Shown: positions 14,888-25,038, numbered from the stretch's first letter. The stretch is DNA of 64,000 bases from Pseudoalteromonas amylolytica (GCF_001854605.1 NZ_MKJU01000031.1:65997-129996); one strand, 5' to 3'. Notes: generated by a model not told the origin, from the letters alone. Numbers and translations: made by a program.

Positions 14888-17263
14888 ATGGCAAAAGCTT
14901 GTTTTCATTGTCTTGAACCTATTCCTCAAGGATTTAAAGGTGAAGTGGTTTATCAAAATCAAGCTCAGCCTGTGTGCTGTATTGGTTGCCAAAGTGTCGC
15001 TCAAACGATCCTCAGTCAAGGGATGAGCGATTACTATAAATTTAGAACCAAAACCGCTGGCAAAATTGATGAACTGGTTCCTGAGCAATTAAATCTTATA
15101 AAAAGTTATGATAATCATGATGTTCAACAGGATTTTGTCACCTCATCTGGGGAATTGAATGAGGTACTGCTTAGTGTCGAAGGCATCAGTTGTGCCGCTT
15201 GCGCCTGGTTGATAGAAAAACAGTTATTAGCAATCAAAGGCGTAGCTCGAGTTGATGTTAACACCTCAACCCACCGAGCTATGATTTTGTGGAACGCAGA
15301 GCTGGTACTGTTAAGCGACATCATCCAGTCTTTAATGCTGATAGGCTATAAAGCTTATCCATTTCAGGCCGACGATGAAGCCACTCAAAAACAAGCGGTT
15401 GCCAAAGCTTATATCCGCCGTTTAGGCGTAGCAGGTATCATGACAATGCAGGTTATGATGTTTGCTTTTGCCATGTACTTTGGCATGTTTTCAGGCATGG
15501 AAGAAGACTTTGAACAATACTTTCGTTGGATAAGCCTGGTACTGGCCTCTCCTGTCATTCTTTATTCTGCGTTGCCTTTTTTGACAAATGCTATCAAAGG
15601 GTTAAGAGCCAAACAGCTCAATATGGATTTGCCCGTTTCGCTGGCCATTTTTGGTGCCTATGGCGCAAGTTGCTACGCCACTGTAATGGAAGTGGGTGAA
15701 GTATACTTTGAGTCCATCTGTATGTTCACGTTCTTACTGTTGTTAGGGAAGTATCTTGAATTCAGAGCGCGATTAAAGGCTAGTGAATTTACCGCCAACT
15801 TACAGAAGCTATTACCATTAACAGCTCGTAAGATTGTCGAAGGCGAAGACGAGCAGATAATTGCAGCAAAAAACTTAAAGTTACAGGATAAAATTTTAGT
15901 CAAACCGGGCGAAACCATCCCCGCTGATGGCTTGATTCTGAATGGTCAAACCAGTGTTGATGAATCAATGATGACGGGAGAGCATTTACCTGTCAGCAAA
16001 TATCAGGGCCACCAAGTCTTTGCTGGAACGGTTAACCACGATGGTGTAATAAGCATTGAGATCAATAAAGTCGGGCAAAACACCCTACTCAACCAAATTA
16101 TTCGTTTACAACATTCAGCATTAAGTAAGCGCCCAAAACTGGTAGAGATCACCGATAAAGTTGCGCAGTGGTTTGTTGCTTGCCTACTTATATTTGCCTC
16201 TTTAACCGCGATTGGTTGGTATTCCATTTCACCTGAGCAAGCGTTTTGGGTCACCATCTCGGTCTTAGTGGCAACCTGTCCTTGCGCCCTCAGTTTGGCA
16301 ATTCCTACCGCACTTACCTGCGCTGTTGCAAACTTAACCAAGCAAGGTGTACTGATAAAAGAAGGCCACGTACTGGAGACGTTAACTAAACTCACCCGTG
16401 TCGCATTTGATAAAACGGGTACTTTGACAGAAGGCCGTTTCTCTATTCAGAAGGTTGATGTTGTTGATAATCAACATACAGAGCAAGAAGTATTAGCACT
16501 TGCAGCAAGTTTAGAACGCTATTCAGAACACCCCATTGCTGAAGCATTTTCACAGCACCTCAGCGTTCATCACGATTTACAGGACGTCGTTGTTCACCCA
16601 GGTATTGGGATCAGTGCTAAGTTAGAAAATGATGAACTCGCTATCGGTAAAAGAGATTGGTTTGGTGCCCCGAAAGGGCAATCACAAGCAACGCTGTTTA
16701 TCAATCAAAAAGCAGTCGCTGAGTTTCACCTAAACGACAAAGTACGTGACAACGCCCACTCAATTATTAAAACGCTGCAAACTAACGGCTTGTCCTGTCA
16801 TATGCTAACAGGAGATAGCAGTAGCGCAGGCGAGCAACTTGCGCAGCAGCTCGGTCTTGATTCGCAACACAGTAATTGTTCGCCGCAAGATAAACTAGAC
16901 GTGGTTGAGTCATGGTCAAGTCAGGGCGAGATAGTAGCGATGATTGGCGATGGCGTCAACGACAGCCCTGTTTTTAACAGCGCACACCTGTCAGTTGCCA
17001 TGGAAACTGGCGCTGATATTTCAAAAAATGTGGCTGATGTGGTGTTATTAAAGAGCAATTTAAATGCCATCATTCAATTACAACAAGTTGCCAAACAAAC
17101 ACGCCGAATAGTTAAACAAAATTTAACTATTTCGTTGCTGTATAACGCCTCTATCCTGCCACTGGCAGCACTTGGTATGGTGCCGCCATGGGTTGCTGTC
17201 ATAGGTATGTCAGCAAGTTCTATAATAGTGATAGGTAATTCACTTAGGTTGTTAAAGATATGA
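14888..17263 (+). CDS. ccoI: Copper P1B-type ATPase for cbb3 oxidase (CcoI/FixI)
   Basis: A 791-residue heavy-metal ATPase. It has an N-terminal Cys-rich zinc-ribbon-like part (CFHCLEP and CCIGC), a metal-binding domain with GISCAACAWL (Cys102 and Cys105), a membrane CPC motif at about residue 464, the phosphorylation site DKTGTLTEG at about 508, and GDGVNDSP near the end. FixI-type pumps export copper(I) to the periplasm for insertion into CcoN. The stop overlaps the ccoS start by 4 bases (ATGA). Confidence 0.95.
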   Translation: MAKACFHCLEPIPQGFKGEVVYQNQAQPVCCIGCQSVAQTILSQGMSDYYKFRTKTAGKIDELVPEQLNLIKSYDNHDVQQDFVTSSGELNEVLLSVEGISCAACAWLIEKQLLAIKGVARVDVNTSTHRAMILWNAELVLLSDIIQSLMLIGYKAYPFQADDEATQKQAVAKAYIRRLGVAGIMTMQVMMFAFAMYFGMFSGMEEDFEQYFRWISLVLASPVILYSALPFLTNAIKGLRAKQLNMDLPVSLAIFGAYGASCYATVMEVGEVYFESICMFTFLLLLGKYLEFRARLKASEFTANLQKLLPLTARKIVEGEDEQIIAAKNLKLQDKILVKPGETIPADGLILNGQTSVDESMMTGEHLPVSKYQGHQVFAGTVNHDGVISIEINKVGQNTLLNQIIRLQHSALSKRPKLVEITDKVAQWFVACLLIFASLTAIGWYSISPEQAFWVTISVLVATCPCALSLAIPTALTCAVANLTKQGVLIKEGHVLETLTKLTRVAFDKTGTLTEGRFSIQKVDVVDNQHTEQEVLALAASLERYSEHPIAEAFSQHLSVHHDLQDVVVHPGIGISAKLENDELAIGKRDWFGAPKGQSQATLFINQKAVAEFHLNDKVRDNAHSIIKTLQTNGLSCHMLTGDSSSAGEQLAQQLGLDSQHSNCSPQDKLDVVESWSSQGEIVAMIGDGVNDSPVFNSAHLSVAMETGADISKNVADVVLLKSNLNAIIQLQQVAKQTRRIVKQNLTISLLYNASILPLAALGMVPPWVAVIGMSASSIIVIGNSLRLLKI

Positions 17264-17433
17264 GTATCATTTATGTGTTAATCCCAATTGCTATTTTATT
17301 CGTGATTATTGCCATTGGGATCTTCTTTTGGGCAGTAAAAAGCGAGCAATTCTCCGATTTAGAAAAGCAAGGCCACAGCATCTTATTCGAAGACGACAAA
17401 GAACAACATAAAAACGCCAATGAACGAGATTAG
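17260..17433 (+). CDS. ccoS: cbb3 oxidase maturation protein CcoS
   Basis: A 57-residue protein whose first 30 residues form a single membrane helix starting MSIIYVLIPIAILF and whose tail is short and charged (FEDDKEQHKNANERD). This is the standard pattern of CcoS, needed for cofactor insertion into CcoN. It overlaps ccoI by 4 bases and runs 14 bases into the next gene, so the three are translationally coupled. Confidence 0.92.
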   Translation: MSIIYVLIPIAILFVIIAIGIFFWAVKSEQFSDLEKQGHSILFEDDKEQHKNANERD

Positions 17434-18091
17434 CCTACTTAGCGCATTCATCATGGGTTTGGTTGGCAGTGGTCACTGTCTTGTGATGTGTGGTGGCATT
17501 GCCTCAAGCTTGCAATTAGCTTCCTCTACACTTAATAGCTGGCGGGTAAGCCTACTGTATAATACCGGTCGGATTTTAAGTTACATGCTAGCCGGTACTT
17601 TGGTTGCTGCATTAGGCAGTACCTTTGCAAAACAAAACACCACGTTTGCACTGAGCTTAAAAGTGTTAAGCGGTATTTTTATGTTACTCGTCGGCATTTA
17701 TGTTATGCGCCTTGCCAGTACCCTGAAATGGCTAGAGGCTGGCGCAAAGACCGTAATATGGCAACATTTAGTCAAGTTGAATAAGTATCTATTGCCCGTA
17801 ACAAGCTACGCTCGAGTGCTTGCATATGGTATGTTGTGGGGTTGGTTACCTTGTGGTCTTGTGTATTCAGCCCTTACATGGACACTTCAGGCCGACTCAG
17901 CAAGTTATGGCGCTCTCATCATGTTGAGCTTTGCATTGGGCACATTGCCTGCAATGCTCGCAGTAGGCCAATCAGCTCAACAGCTGAGTCGCTTTTTAAA
18001 CCATACATTGGTAAGAGTTGGGCTGGGCAGTATTTTCATTTGGTACGGTATTTATCTACTAATCATTGCAACCGATAGATTAGTACATTAA
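17420..18091 (+). CDS. TauE/SafE-like membrane protein of the cbb3 locus
   Basis: A 223-residue integral membrane protein with about six helices and the early motif GSGHCLVMCGG, typical of the sulfite-exporter TauE/SafE-like proteins (DsbD-like fold) found beside ccoS in Alteromonadales and Shewanella. The conserved Cys and His residues suggest metal or thiol transfer, and a role in copper delivery for cbb3 assembly is plausible. True sulfite export is unlikely given the context. Its start lies inside ccoS (14-base overlap), and fnr follows after 33 bases. Confidence 0.8.
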   Translation: MNEISLLSAFIMGLVGSGHCLVMCGGIASSLQLASSTLNSWRVSLLYNTGRILSYMLAGTLVAALGSTFAKQNTTFALSLKVLSGIFMLLVGIYVMRLASTLKWLEAGAKTVIWQHLVKLNKYLLPVTSYARVLAYGMLWGWLPCGLVYSALTWTLQADSASYGALIMLSFALGTLPAMLAVGQSAQQLSRFLNHTLVRVGLGSIFIWYGIYLLIIATDRLVH

Positions 18092-18124
18092 CCTAGGTAA
18101 GAAGTCTTAGAGAATGGATTTATT

Positions 18125-18859
18125 ATGGATTTAAACAATCAAAATCGTGCTAAAAGCCAATGCACGATAAGCTGCAATAACTGTAGTATCAGCCAGTTGT
18201 GTTTGCCGTTCACCCTAAACGGGAGCGAAATGGACAAGCTTGATGAAATCATTGAGCGTAAAAAGCCGCTACACAAAGGCGACTACTTGTTTGAGTCTGG
18301 TTCTCCACTAAATTCTATTTTTGCGGTTCGTTCAGGGTCATTTAAGTCATACACTTTGTCTGAGCGGGGCGATGAGCAAATCACTGGCTTTCATTTAGCT
18401 GGCGACTTGGTTGGCTTTGATGCCATCAACAAAATGCAGCATCAAAGCTTTGCACAAGCGCTTGAAACCTCCATGGTATGTGAAATCCCATTTGACACGT
18501 TAGACGAGCTAGCGGGTAAGCTTCCAAAATTACGTCAACAAATCATGCGTTTAATGAGCAATGAGATTAACTACGACCAAGAAATGTTGTTGCTATTGAA
18601 TAAAAAGACCGCAGAAGAGCGTCTTGCGACATTCATCTTTAACCTATCAAATCGCTTCGGCGAGCGCGGTTTCTCACGTAAAGAGTTTCGTTTTACCATG
18701 ACGCGCGGTGAGATAGGCAACTATTTAGGGTTAACGGTAGAGACTATCAGTCGCCTGCTGAGTCGTTTCCAGAAATCAGAGATAATTAAAGTAGAAGGTA
18801 AGTTTATTACCATTTTAGACATTCCTGCACTGGCACGCACCGCGGCCATCTCAATTTGA
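18125..18859 (+). CDS. fnr: FNR/EtrA oxygen-sensing regulator
   Basis: A 244-residue CRP/FNR-family regulator. The N-terminal cysteine cluster CTISCNNCSISQLC, together with Cys in SMVCEIPF, matches the four ligands of an oxygen-labile 4Fe-4S cluster. A cyclic-nucleotide-like beta-roll follows (residues about 50-140), then a dimer helix and a C-terminal helix-turn-helix (RGEIGNYLGLTVETISRLLS). With little oxygen it dimerises and binds TTGAT-N4-ATCAA sites. Its place behind the cbb3 assembly genes and before uspE mirrors other gammaproteobacteria. Confidence 0.95.
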   Translation: MDLNNQNRAKSQCTISCNNCSISQLCLPFTLNGSEMDKLDEIIERKKPLHKGDYLFESGSPLNSIFAVRSGSFKSYTLSERGDEQITGFHLAGDLVGFDAINKMQHQSFAQALETSMVCEIPFDTLDELAGKLPKLRQQIMRLMSNEINYDQEMLLLLNKKTAEERLATFIFNLSNRFGERGFSRKEFRFTMTRGEIGNYLGLTVETISRLLSRFQKSEIIKVEGKFITILDIPALARTAAISI

Positions 18860-18869
18860 TCTAACGCAA
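18856..18869 (+). promoter_or_regulatory. Candidate FNR box before uspE
   Basis: TTGATCTAACGCAA matches eight of ten consensus positions of the FNR site and overlaps the fnr stop codon, about 90 bases before uspE. It could mediate FNR control of uspE, which is FNR-linked in enterobacteria. Confidence 0.35.
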
Positions 18870-18898
18870 CGAATTACTGGTAAATTCTTTAACCTTAC

Positions 18899-18934
18899 GC
18901 TAAATCAGTTACACTTAGAGTTAACTGATTTAGC
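18899..18934. promoter_or_regulatory. Perfect inverted repeat in the uspE leader
   Basis: GCTAAATCAGTTA and its exact complement (18899-18911 and 18922-18934) flank a 10-base loop in the fnr-uspE gap. There is no T tract after it, so it is not a standard terminator. It may be an operator or an RNA hairpin in the uspE leader. Confidence 0.55.
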
Positions 18935-18960
18935 TAACAAAGCACGTTAAGGAATTCGCG

Positions 18961-19884
18961 ATGGACAAAATTAAACGCATTTTAGCCGTTATTGACCCAA
19001 CCAAAGCGCAACAAGACAGCCTACAGCGCGCGATTACGCTGGCCAAGAAGACAGGTGCTGAAGTAACCGCATTCTTATCAATTTATGATTTCTCTTATGA
19101 AATGACCACCATGCTTTCCAAGGACGAACGTGAAGCTATGCGTGACGCTGTTATAAAAGACAGAGAAGGATGGATAGACGAGATCTTAAAAAATGTTCAG
19201 GGGATCAACATACATAGCCAAGTGCTTTGGCATAATCGACCCTATGAAGCGATTATAAAGACTGTTATCAAAGATGATTATGATCTTGTCGTCAAGGGCA
19301 CACATCAACATGACACCTTAAAATCGGTTATCTTTACCCCCACCGATTGGCACCTCATCCGCAAGTGCCCAGCACCGGTTTTATTGGTTAAAGATCAAGA
19401 CTGGCCGGCTCACGGTCATATCCTTGCAGCGGTTAACGCGGTCAGTGACAATGAACAACATTTAGAGCTTAACCGCCGTATCATCAGTGATGCACAGTTT
19501 ATTTGCCAGCTTGCCAATGCAAAGCTCAGTCTGGTGAATACCTACCCTGCTACGCCGGTGAACATTGCCATCGAAATACCCGAGTTCAACCCAACGCAAT
19601 ATAATGAAGCAGTTAAAAAACACCATGAAGAGGAAACCTTCGCGCTAGGCGCATCCTTCTCCATCGCACAGAGCGATTGCATCGTTAAAGAAGGCTTACC
19701 AGAGGATGTCATCCCTATGGTCGCAAAAGAGAAAAAGTCGGAACTGGTAGTAATAGGTACTGTTGGGCGAACTGGGCTTAGTGCAGCGCTCATCGGTAAT
19801 ACCGCAGAGCATGTTATCGATAGTCTAGACTGCGACGTACTGGCACTGAAACCTGATGGTTATAAAAGCCCACTGGAAGACTAG
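18961..19884 (+). CDS. uspE: Universal stress protein UspE (tandem domains)
   Basis: A 307-residue cytoplasmic protein made of two Usp domains in tandem (about 1-150 and 155-307). The second ends with VVIGTVGRTGLSAALIGNTA, the glycine-rich nucleotide-binding motif of the family. UspE is linked to stress survival, motility and adhesion in E. coli. The gene lies between fnr and ttcA as in many gammaproteobacteria. A possible FNR site and a 13-bp hairpin lie in its leader. Confidence 0.92.
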   Translation: MDKIKRILAVIDPTKAQQDSLQRAITLAKKTGAEVTAFLSIYDFSYEMTTMLSKDEREAMRDAVIKDREGWIDEILKNVQGINIHSQVLWHNRPYEAIIKTVIKDDYDLVVKGTHQHDTLKSVIFTPTDWHLIRKCPAPVLLVKDQDWPAHGHILAAVNAVSDNEQHLELNRRIISDAQFICQLANAKLSLVNTYPATPVNIAIEIPEFNPTQYNEAVKKHHEEETFALGASFSIAQSDCIVKEGLPEDVIPMVAKEKKSELVVIGTVGRTGLSAALIGNTAEHVIDSLDCDVLALKPDGYKSPLED

Positions 19885-19886
19885 TT

Positions 19887-19916
19887 AAAAAAGCCCCTCA
19901 AACGAGGGGCCTTTTT
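19887..19916. terminator. Terminator between uspE and ttcA
   Basis: The stem GCCCCTC/GAGGGGC with A and T runs on its two sides lies between these convergent genes and can act in both directions. Confidence 0.85.
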
Positions 19917-19949
19917 CATCTAAAACGAACTAACCTCTGCGGAGGTTTA

Positions 19950-20843
19950 CTAGATATTTGTAACGTCAATGAACAGCGACTCATCAATGTTGGTGGAAGA
20001 CACAACGGCTTCAGAGAACTCATATTCCTGACGCTCTTCACTTCTGTCTAAAGGCAGGTTTTCAAAATCAAACAATGCTTTGTCAGCAAGCTGGCTTGGG
20101 CTCACGTTCTGCATTGATTTAAAGATATTTTCCACACGTCCTGGAGTTTTCTTATCCCATTCAACTAGCATCGCTTTGATATTTTGGCGTTGTAAGTTTT
20201 CTTGTGAACCACATAAATTGCATGGAATAATTGGAAAGTCTTTGTGCTGTGCATAGCGGATCAAATCATCTTCACGACAATAAGTAAGTGGGCGAATAAC
20301 CACATTACGTCCATCATCTGAGCGTAGTTTGGGTGGCATGCCTTTGAGGCGCGCACCATGAAACATGTTCAAGAATAATGTTTCAACCATATCGTCCATA
20401 TGGTGACCCAACGCGATTTTCGTCGCACCGATTTTTTCCGCAAATGAATACAAGGTGCCACGGCGCAAGCGCGAGCACAAACCACAGGTGGTCTTACCTT
20501 CAGGAACCTTCTGTTTTACCACTGAGTAAGTATCCTTATCAACAATGTAATATGGAATGTTCAGTGATTCAAAGTACTCTGGAAGAATATGCTCAGGAAA
20601 TCCAGGTTGTTTTTGATCCAAGTTCACCGCTACAACCTCAAAAGAAATAGGGGCGACCTTTTGCAATTGTAATAGAATGTCCAGCATAGCGAAGGAATCT
20701 TTACCACCACTGATACAAGCCATCACTACGTCACCTTCTTCAATCATGCCGTAATCTGTAATGGCGTTACCAACGTTTCTTCTCAGTCGTTTTTGTAGTT
20801 TGTTAAATTCAAAAACTTCTTTTCGCGTATCTGTTTGACTCAT
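19950..20843 (-). CDS. ttcA: tRNA 2-thiocytidine(32) synthetase TtcA
   Basis: A 297-residue PP-loop ATPase with CISGGKDSFAML near residue 43 for ATP binding and the Cys pair CGLCSRLRRG, plus a further Cys in IPCNLCGSQENLQ, that hold the Fe-S cluster. It thiolates cytidine 32 of certain tRNAs in the cytoplasm. Length and motifs are standard. It is convergent with uspE, and the fnr-uspE-ttcA cluster is conserved widely. Confidence 0.95.
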   Translation of the reverse strand: MSQTDTRKEVFEFNKLQKRLRRNVGNAITDYGMIEEGDVVMACISGGKDSFAMLDILLQLQKVAPISFEVVAVNLDQKQPGFPEHILPEYFESLNIPYYIVDKDTYSVVKQKVPEGKTTCGLCSRLRRGTLYSFAEKIGATKIALGHHMDDMVETLFLNMFHGARLKGMPPKLRSDDGRNVVIRPLTYCREDDLIRYAQHKDFPIIPCNLCGSQENLQRQNIKAMLVEWDKKTPGRVENIFKSMQNVSPSQLADKALFDFENLPLDRSEERQEYEFSEAVVSSTNIDESLFIDVTNI

Positions 20844-21065
20844 CTACCTAACCCACATAGCCAGTGGTACTGACTAAATTTGCAATGGAAATTCAAGGGC
20901 GGCAATTATACGGATTTTTTACGTTTTGAACTAGCTTAATCTCTCTCTGATCACTCAGAAATTGCTATGTTTTTAAAAAAGGTGAGATGTTATCGCGCGT
21001 ATATAATGTACGTCATAGACCCTAGGTAAACGCTTTTGTTAATGTTTACCACGGGTATTTAAGGA

Positions 21066-22082
21066 TTAGCAAACTTCTTTATCACCACCGCCACTGAGGC
21101 GGAGCTCTTCCAAGTCCCACTTTTCTTTAATTTCCAAAACTTCAGGTATCAGACTAAGAAACAGTGCGACAATTTCTTTATCTAAATGATTCAAAGCCAT
21201 TTCTTGCAGGGTTGAACAGACTTTATCGAGCGGCCATGGGTCTTTGTACGGCCTTTTCATCGTGAGGGCATCAAACACATCAGCAACTATCCGAGCCGCC
21301 TCGGGGATATCGTGCCCTTTAAGACCTTTTGGATATCCTGAGCCGTCCCATTTCTCGTGATGGTACAAGGCGATTTGTGCAGCTAACTTAAAAACAGGAT
21401 CCTCACTGCGACTTAGAATATCGTAGCCAATTTGTGAGTGACGTTTCATTATTTCCCACTCATTGACGTCTAACTTTCCAGGCTTTTTCAAAATTGCGTC
21501 GGGAATTCCTATCTTTCCAGTGTCATGCATTGGGGCTGCAAGCTCCAATAGCTCAGCACTATTTTCACTCCACCCCAAATGAGTCGCTATAAGCCGAGAG
21601 TATGCGGCCATGCGCCATATATGTACCCCTGTATCACTGTCATTGTAATGGCCAGCATCCGCAAGCATAAAAATTGCGGCCCGTTGACTTGCTTCCAATT
21701 TTGATGCTCTTATCAAAGACAAATGGGTCTTCACTCTCGCTCTTAAAATTACGGTCGATATCGGTTTAGAAATATAGTCAACACCACCCACGTCAAAACC
21801 CTTTTGCTCATCATATTCTCGATCCAGCGAGGTAACAAATATGATAGGAATATGCTCAAGCTCCGGAATTTCCTTAAGTCTCACTGCAAACTCAAAACCA
21901 CTCATACCTGGCATTTCTACATCAGATAGAATCAAAGATGGACCATGCTTTAATGCTGCCTCTAAGCCTTCTTCGCCGTTGCGGGCAAATACCAATTTAT
22001 AAGTATCTTTGAGAGCCTGATGTATTAAGGCTAAATTACTCGGCTCATCATCAATACAAAGTATGGGGCATGAAAATGGCAT
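21066..22082 (-). CDS. Response regulator with HD-GYP c-di-GMP phosphodiesterase domain
   Basis: A 338-residue protein. The N-terminal receiver domain (CILCIDDEPSN, phospho-acceptor Asp in LILSDVEMPGMSG, Lys in YISKP) is followed by an HD-GYP domain from about residue 140, with HDTGKIGIPDAILKKPGKL and HHEKWDGSGYPKGLKG. The RpfG-type fold breaks down cyclic di-GMP in the cytoplasm. It starts right after the hybrid kinase stop on the same strand, so kinase and regulator form one operon. All metal-site motifs look intact although the partner kinase is disrupted. Confidence 0.92.
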   Translation of the reverse strand: MPFSCPILCIDDEPSNLALIHQALKDTYKLVFARNGEEGLEAALKHGPSLILSDVEMPGMSGFEFAVRLKEIPELEHIPIIFVTSLDREYDEQKGFDVGGVDYISKPISTVILRARVKTHLSLIRASKLEASQRAAIFMLADAGHYNDSDTGVHIWRMAAYSRLIATHLGWSENSAELLELAAPMHDTGKIGIPDAILKKPGKLDVNEWEIMKRHSQIGYDILSRSEDPVFKLAAQIALYHHEKWDGSGYPKGLKGHDIPEAARIVADVFDALTMKRPYKDPWPLDKVCSTLQEMALNHLDKEIVALFLSLIPEVLEIKEKWDLEELRLSGGGDKEVC

Positions 22083-25038
22083 CTAACTATTCCTTGAGTT
22101 TATGTACGCTTTAACAATTGTCTCTGCACGGCGAAAATCAAACTCACTTAAACAGGTATTAATACTACCCACTAGTTCATCTGGAAGCAGTTTATTAACC
22201 TTATTGAGTGTTTTTTCTACTTCATCAGGGTTATCACTTTTAAGTGTTTTGAGCACTCTTTGACAGGCGTGTTCTGTTTCATGAGTAAACTCCACCACTT
22301 TCAAATTTGACTTCGGCTTTATCTGTCTGTTCTCAGACAAGTAGGCTCTCACTAATTCAATGGTTTCACCCATACAAAGTGCTAGTTGCTTCAGCTGCGA
22401 AGAATAATCCCCACTATCTACTTGTAAAGCTTTCTCTAATTTCGTTGCCAGCTGCCACAGTGGCTTTAATTCCAAAGCGCCTGCTGAGCCTCTAAGCTTG
22501 TGACACAGACGTTTAGCTTCCGTTTTATTGTCTTTGTCCAGTTCATCCGAGATCCGTTGAATATCATTTTCATGGTGTTCTAAAAACACGGCTAACTGGC
22601 TTTGATAACTTTTCTTATCTGACCATTTTTTCAGGCCTAAACTTTCACTAAAATACGGTATGTTGAGGTCTTCATCTTGTTGGTTATCATTTGGTTCCAC
22701 AACATTATATTGGTGCTGTTTTTTAGCACAGCGTACAACCGCACCAATGAGTTCCTCAACATCAAATGGTTTTGGTACAAAGTCATTCATACCAGCTTGA
22801 ATTGCAGCATCTCTATCGGCTTTAAATACCGCCGCAGTCAATGCGATGACTGGGATGTCTCTGAGCTCTTTATTTTGTTTGATTTCCCGCGTAGCAGCAT
22901 AACCATCCATGACAGGCATTTGAACATCCATTAAGATCACATCAAATTTCTTGGGAGCTTTTACTAGTATCGAAAAAGCCATAGAACCATTTTCAGCCAA
23001 CTCCACATGAGCACCTTCACTACTTAAGATATTTTGCGCGACCATACGGTTAATCTCATTATCATCAACCACTAGAATCGTTAATCCCTCTACCCGCTTT
23101 GCTTGTGAGCTCACTATGTTATTTTTTAGCCCTCCACGACGATTTTTAATTTCCAGTAAAGTGTTGTACAAGCTAGAGCTTGTCACCGGTTTGGTAATGA
23201 CCGCGTCTATCAATTTGCTTGCTGGGTTATCATATAATTTGTCTCTATCAGCAGCGTTGACCATTAATATGATCGGGATATCAAAATCTGGCATCTGCTC
23301 ATGAATCGAAGTTGTCACTGATAAGCCATCAATACCGGGCATACGCCAATCAATTAGCAATACATCAAACGCTGACCTGCCACGCTTTTCAAATTTGTCT
23401 AACGCGCCCTTTCCTGAAGATGTAGACTCTGGGCGCCAGCCTAGACTCACCGCTGTGTCCACTATCAAAGACAAAGCGACATCATGATCATCCGCTATAA
23501 GAATCCTTTGATGCAACATATGTGGCATGAAGTTGGTAGCTGGATCAGATAGTGGGAAAGTAAGTTCAAAGTAAAACTCACTCCCAATACCCTCTTCACT
23601 GAACAGTTGTAAATCACCGCCCATTAGGCTGACTAATTGTTTACTGATGGTCAGGCCAAGTCCCGTGCCACCAAATGTACGGGTAGTCGATACATCGACT
23701 TGAGAAAATGCGTTAAAAATAGCTTTTTGTTTCTCTTGTGGAATACCAACACCAGTATCTCTCACTGAAAAGCGGATCCGCACCTTTTCATTGTGTATAT
23801 AGCCATTAACCAGTGCCATGCCAACCACTACCTCACCGCGCTTGGTGAACTTCAAGGCGTTGCCTGTTAAGTTAATCAGTACTTGACCAAGTCTTAGTGG
23901 ATCGCCTTTTAAACTCTCAGCACCTTGTGGAATAGCCGACATAATCACTTCGATAGGCTTATCACCCACGGATGAGGACATAATATTAGCAACGTTATCC
24001 ATGACATCGGCCAGTTGAAACGGTACACATTCTATATCTAAGCGATGTGCTTCAATTTTTGAGAAGTCTAAAATATCATTGATAATGCCAAGCAGGTTTT
24101 CGCCTGCATGATGGATTTTCTGCACCATATTGAGCACAGTTGGTGATAATTGCTGTTTTTGTAGCAGATATGTCAAGCCAAGTATGGCGTTCATTGGTGT
24201 CCTGATTTCGTGGCAAATGTTTGCAACAAAGTTACTCTTCGCTTCACTTGCCTCGACCGCTTTTTTGCGAGCCAGTTCTAATTCCTTGGTACGAACTTTT
24301 ACCTTATCTTCTAAGGACTCGTTCAGTTCGCTCAACAATGACTGAGTTTCTTTTTGTACTCTTATATCTCTAATGATTGCTGCAACACCTATCATTTTTT
24401 TACCATACACCATGATTGGCGAGAGCGTAATGGATACATCAATACGGTTAGCTTCTGAATCGTTAGCAACAATGTCAAAAGGTTCCATCAAGTTATCGTC
24501 TAAGTTTTGTATGCCTTTGAGCGAAATTTTCGAGCAATCAGGTGGAACAAATAGGTCGTAAATTGATTTGTTAATTGCTTCGTCTTCACGAAATCCAAAT
24601 ATCTTCTGCGCTGCATGATTCCAGCTGGTCACAATGCCATTTAAATCCATACTGACAATGGCATCGGAGGACCCTTAATAGCCTCATACTTGTATTTTGC
24701 CTCTAACAAAGCGTTCTTCTTGTTGACATTATTCTGATATACAGCCCCAACCAGTACGACAACTAAAGTAAACAATACCACCAACATAATTGTTTTACTT
24801 CGTCGATTAGCAACAATTTCTTCCAACAGCGGCCGAGGCACTGATACAACCAACGTCAGATACCTTGGCGCACCTGAATAAGAAAAGAATAGGTTTTTTT
24901 GCAAATACAATATGTGTGGCTATCGAGTATAAAAATCAACACGATTCCTAGTAGCACCACACACGCGACAAACATACCAAACGCACGGTATCTAAATAAC
25001 CTTTTAAGTCTACTCATATACTGTAATACGCTGAACAT
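22083..25038 (-). pseudogene. Hybrid sensor histidine kinase, frameshifted in the sensor part
   Basis: The long intact part (from ATG 24650, 855 residues) has the end of a PAS domain, a HisKA site HEIRTPMNAILGLTYLL, an ATPase domain (NLTGNALKFT, DTGVGIP, GTGLGL), two receiver domains (DVLLIDWRMPGIDG, DVILMDVQMPVMDG) and a C-terminal Hpt domain (LCHKLRGSAGALE). Upstream, the same gene continues in two other frames. One encodes a first membrane helix (MSRLKRLFRYRAF then VVLLGIVLIF). The other encodes the end of a Cache-like sensor, a second helix and EAKYKYEAIKG. One base is missing in a G run near 24672-24674, and a second break lies near 24900. The periplasmic sensor is far shorter than usual. 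I took ATG 25038 as the probable original start. The kinase may be non-functional or made as a soluble form. Confidence 0.75.

Noticed and set aside
20967..21029. A 20-codon plus-strand frame before the ttcA region
   Set aside because: There is no ribosome site, no similarity and no hydrophobic or repeat feature; likely chance.
21019..21056. Imperfect hairpin (GGTAAAC/GTTTACC with ACCC/GGGT outside) after the HD-GYP gene
   Set aside because: The loop is long and there is no T tract on the minus strand; not strong enough to call a terminator.
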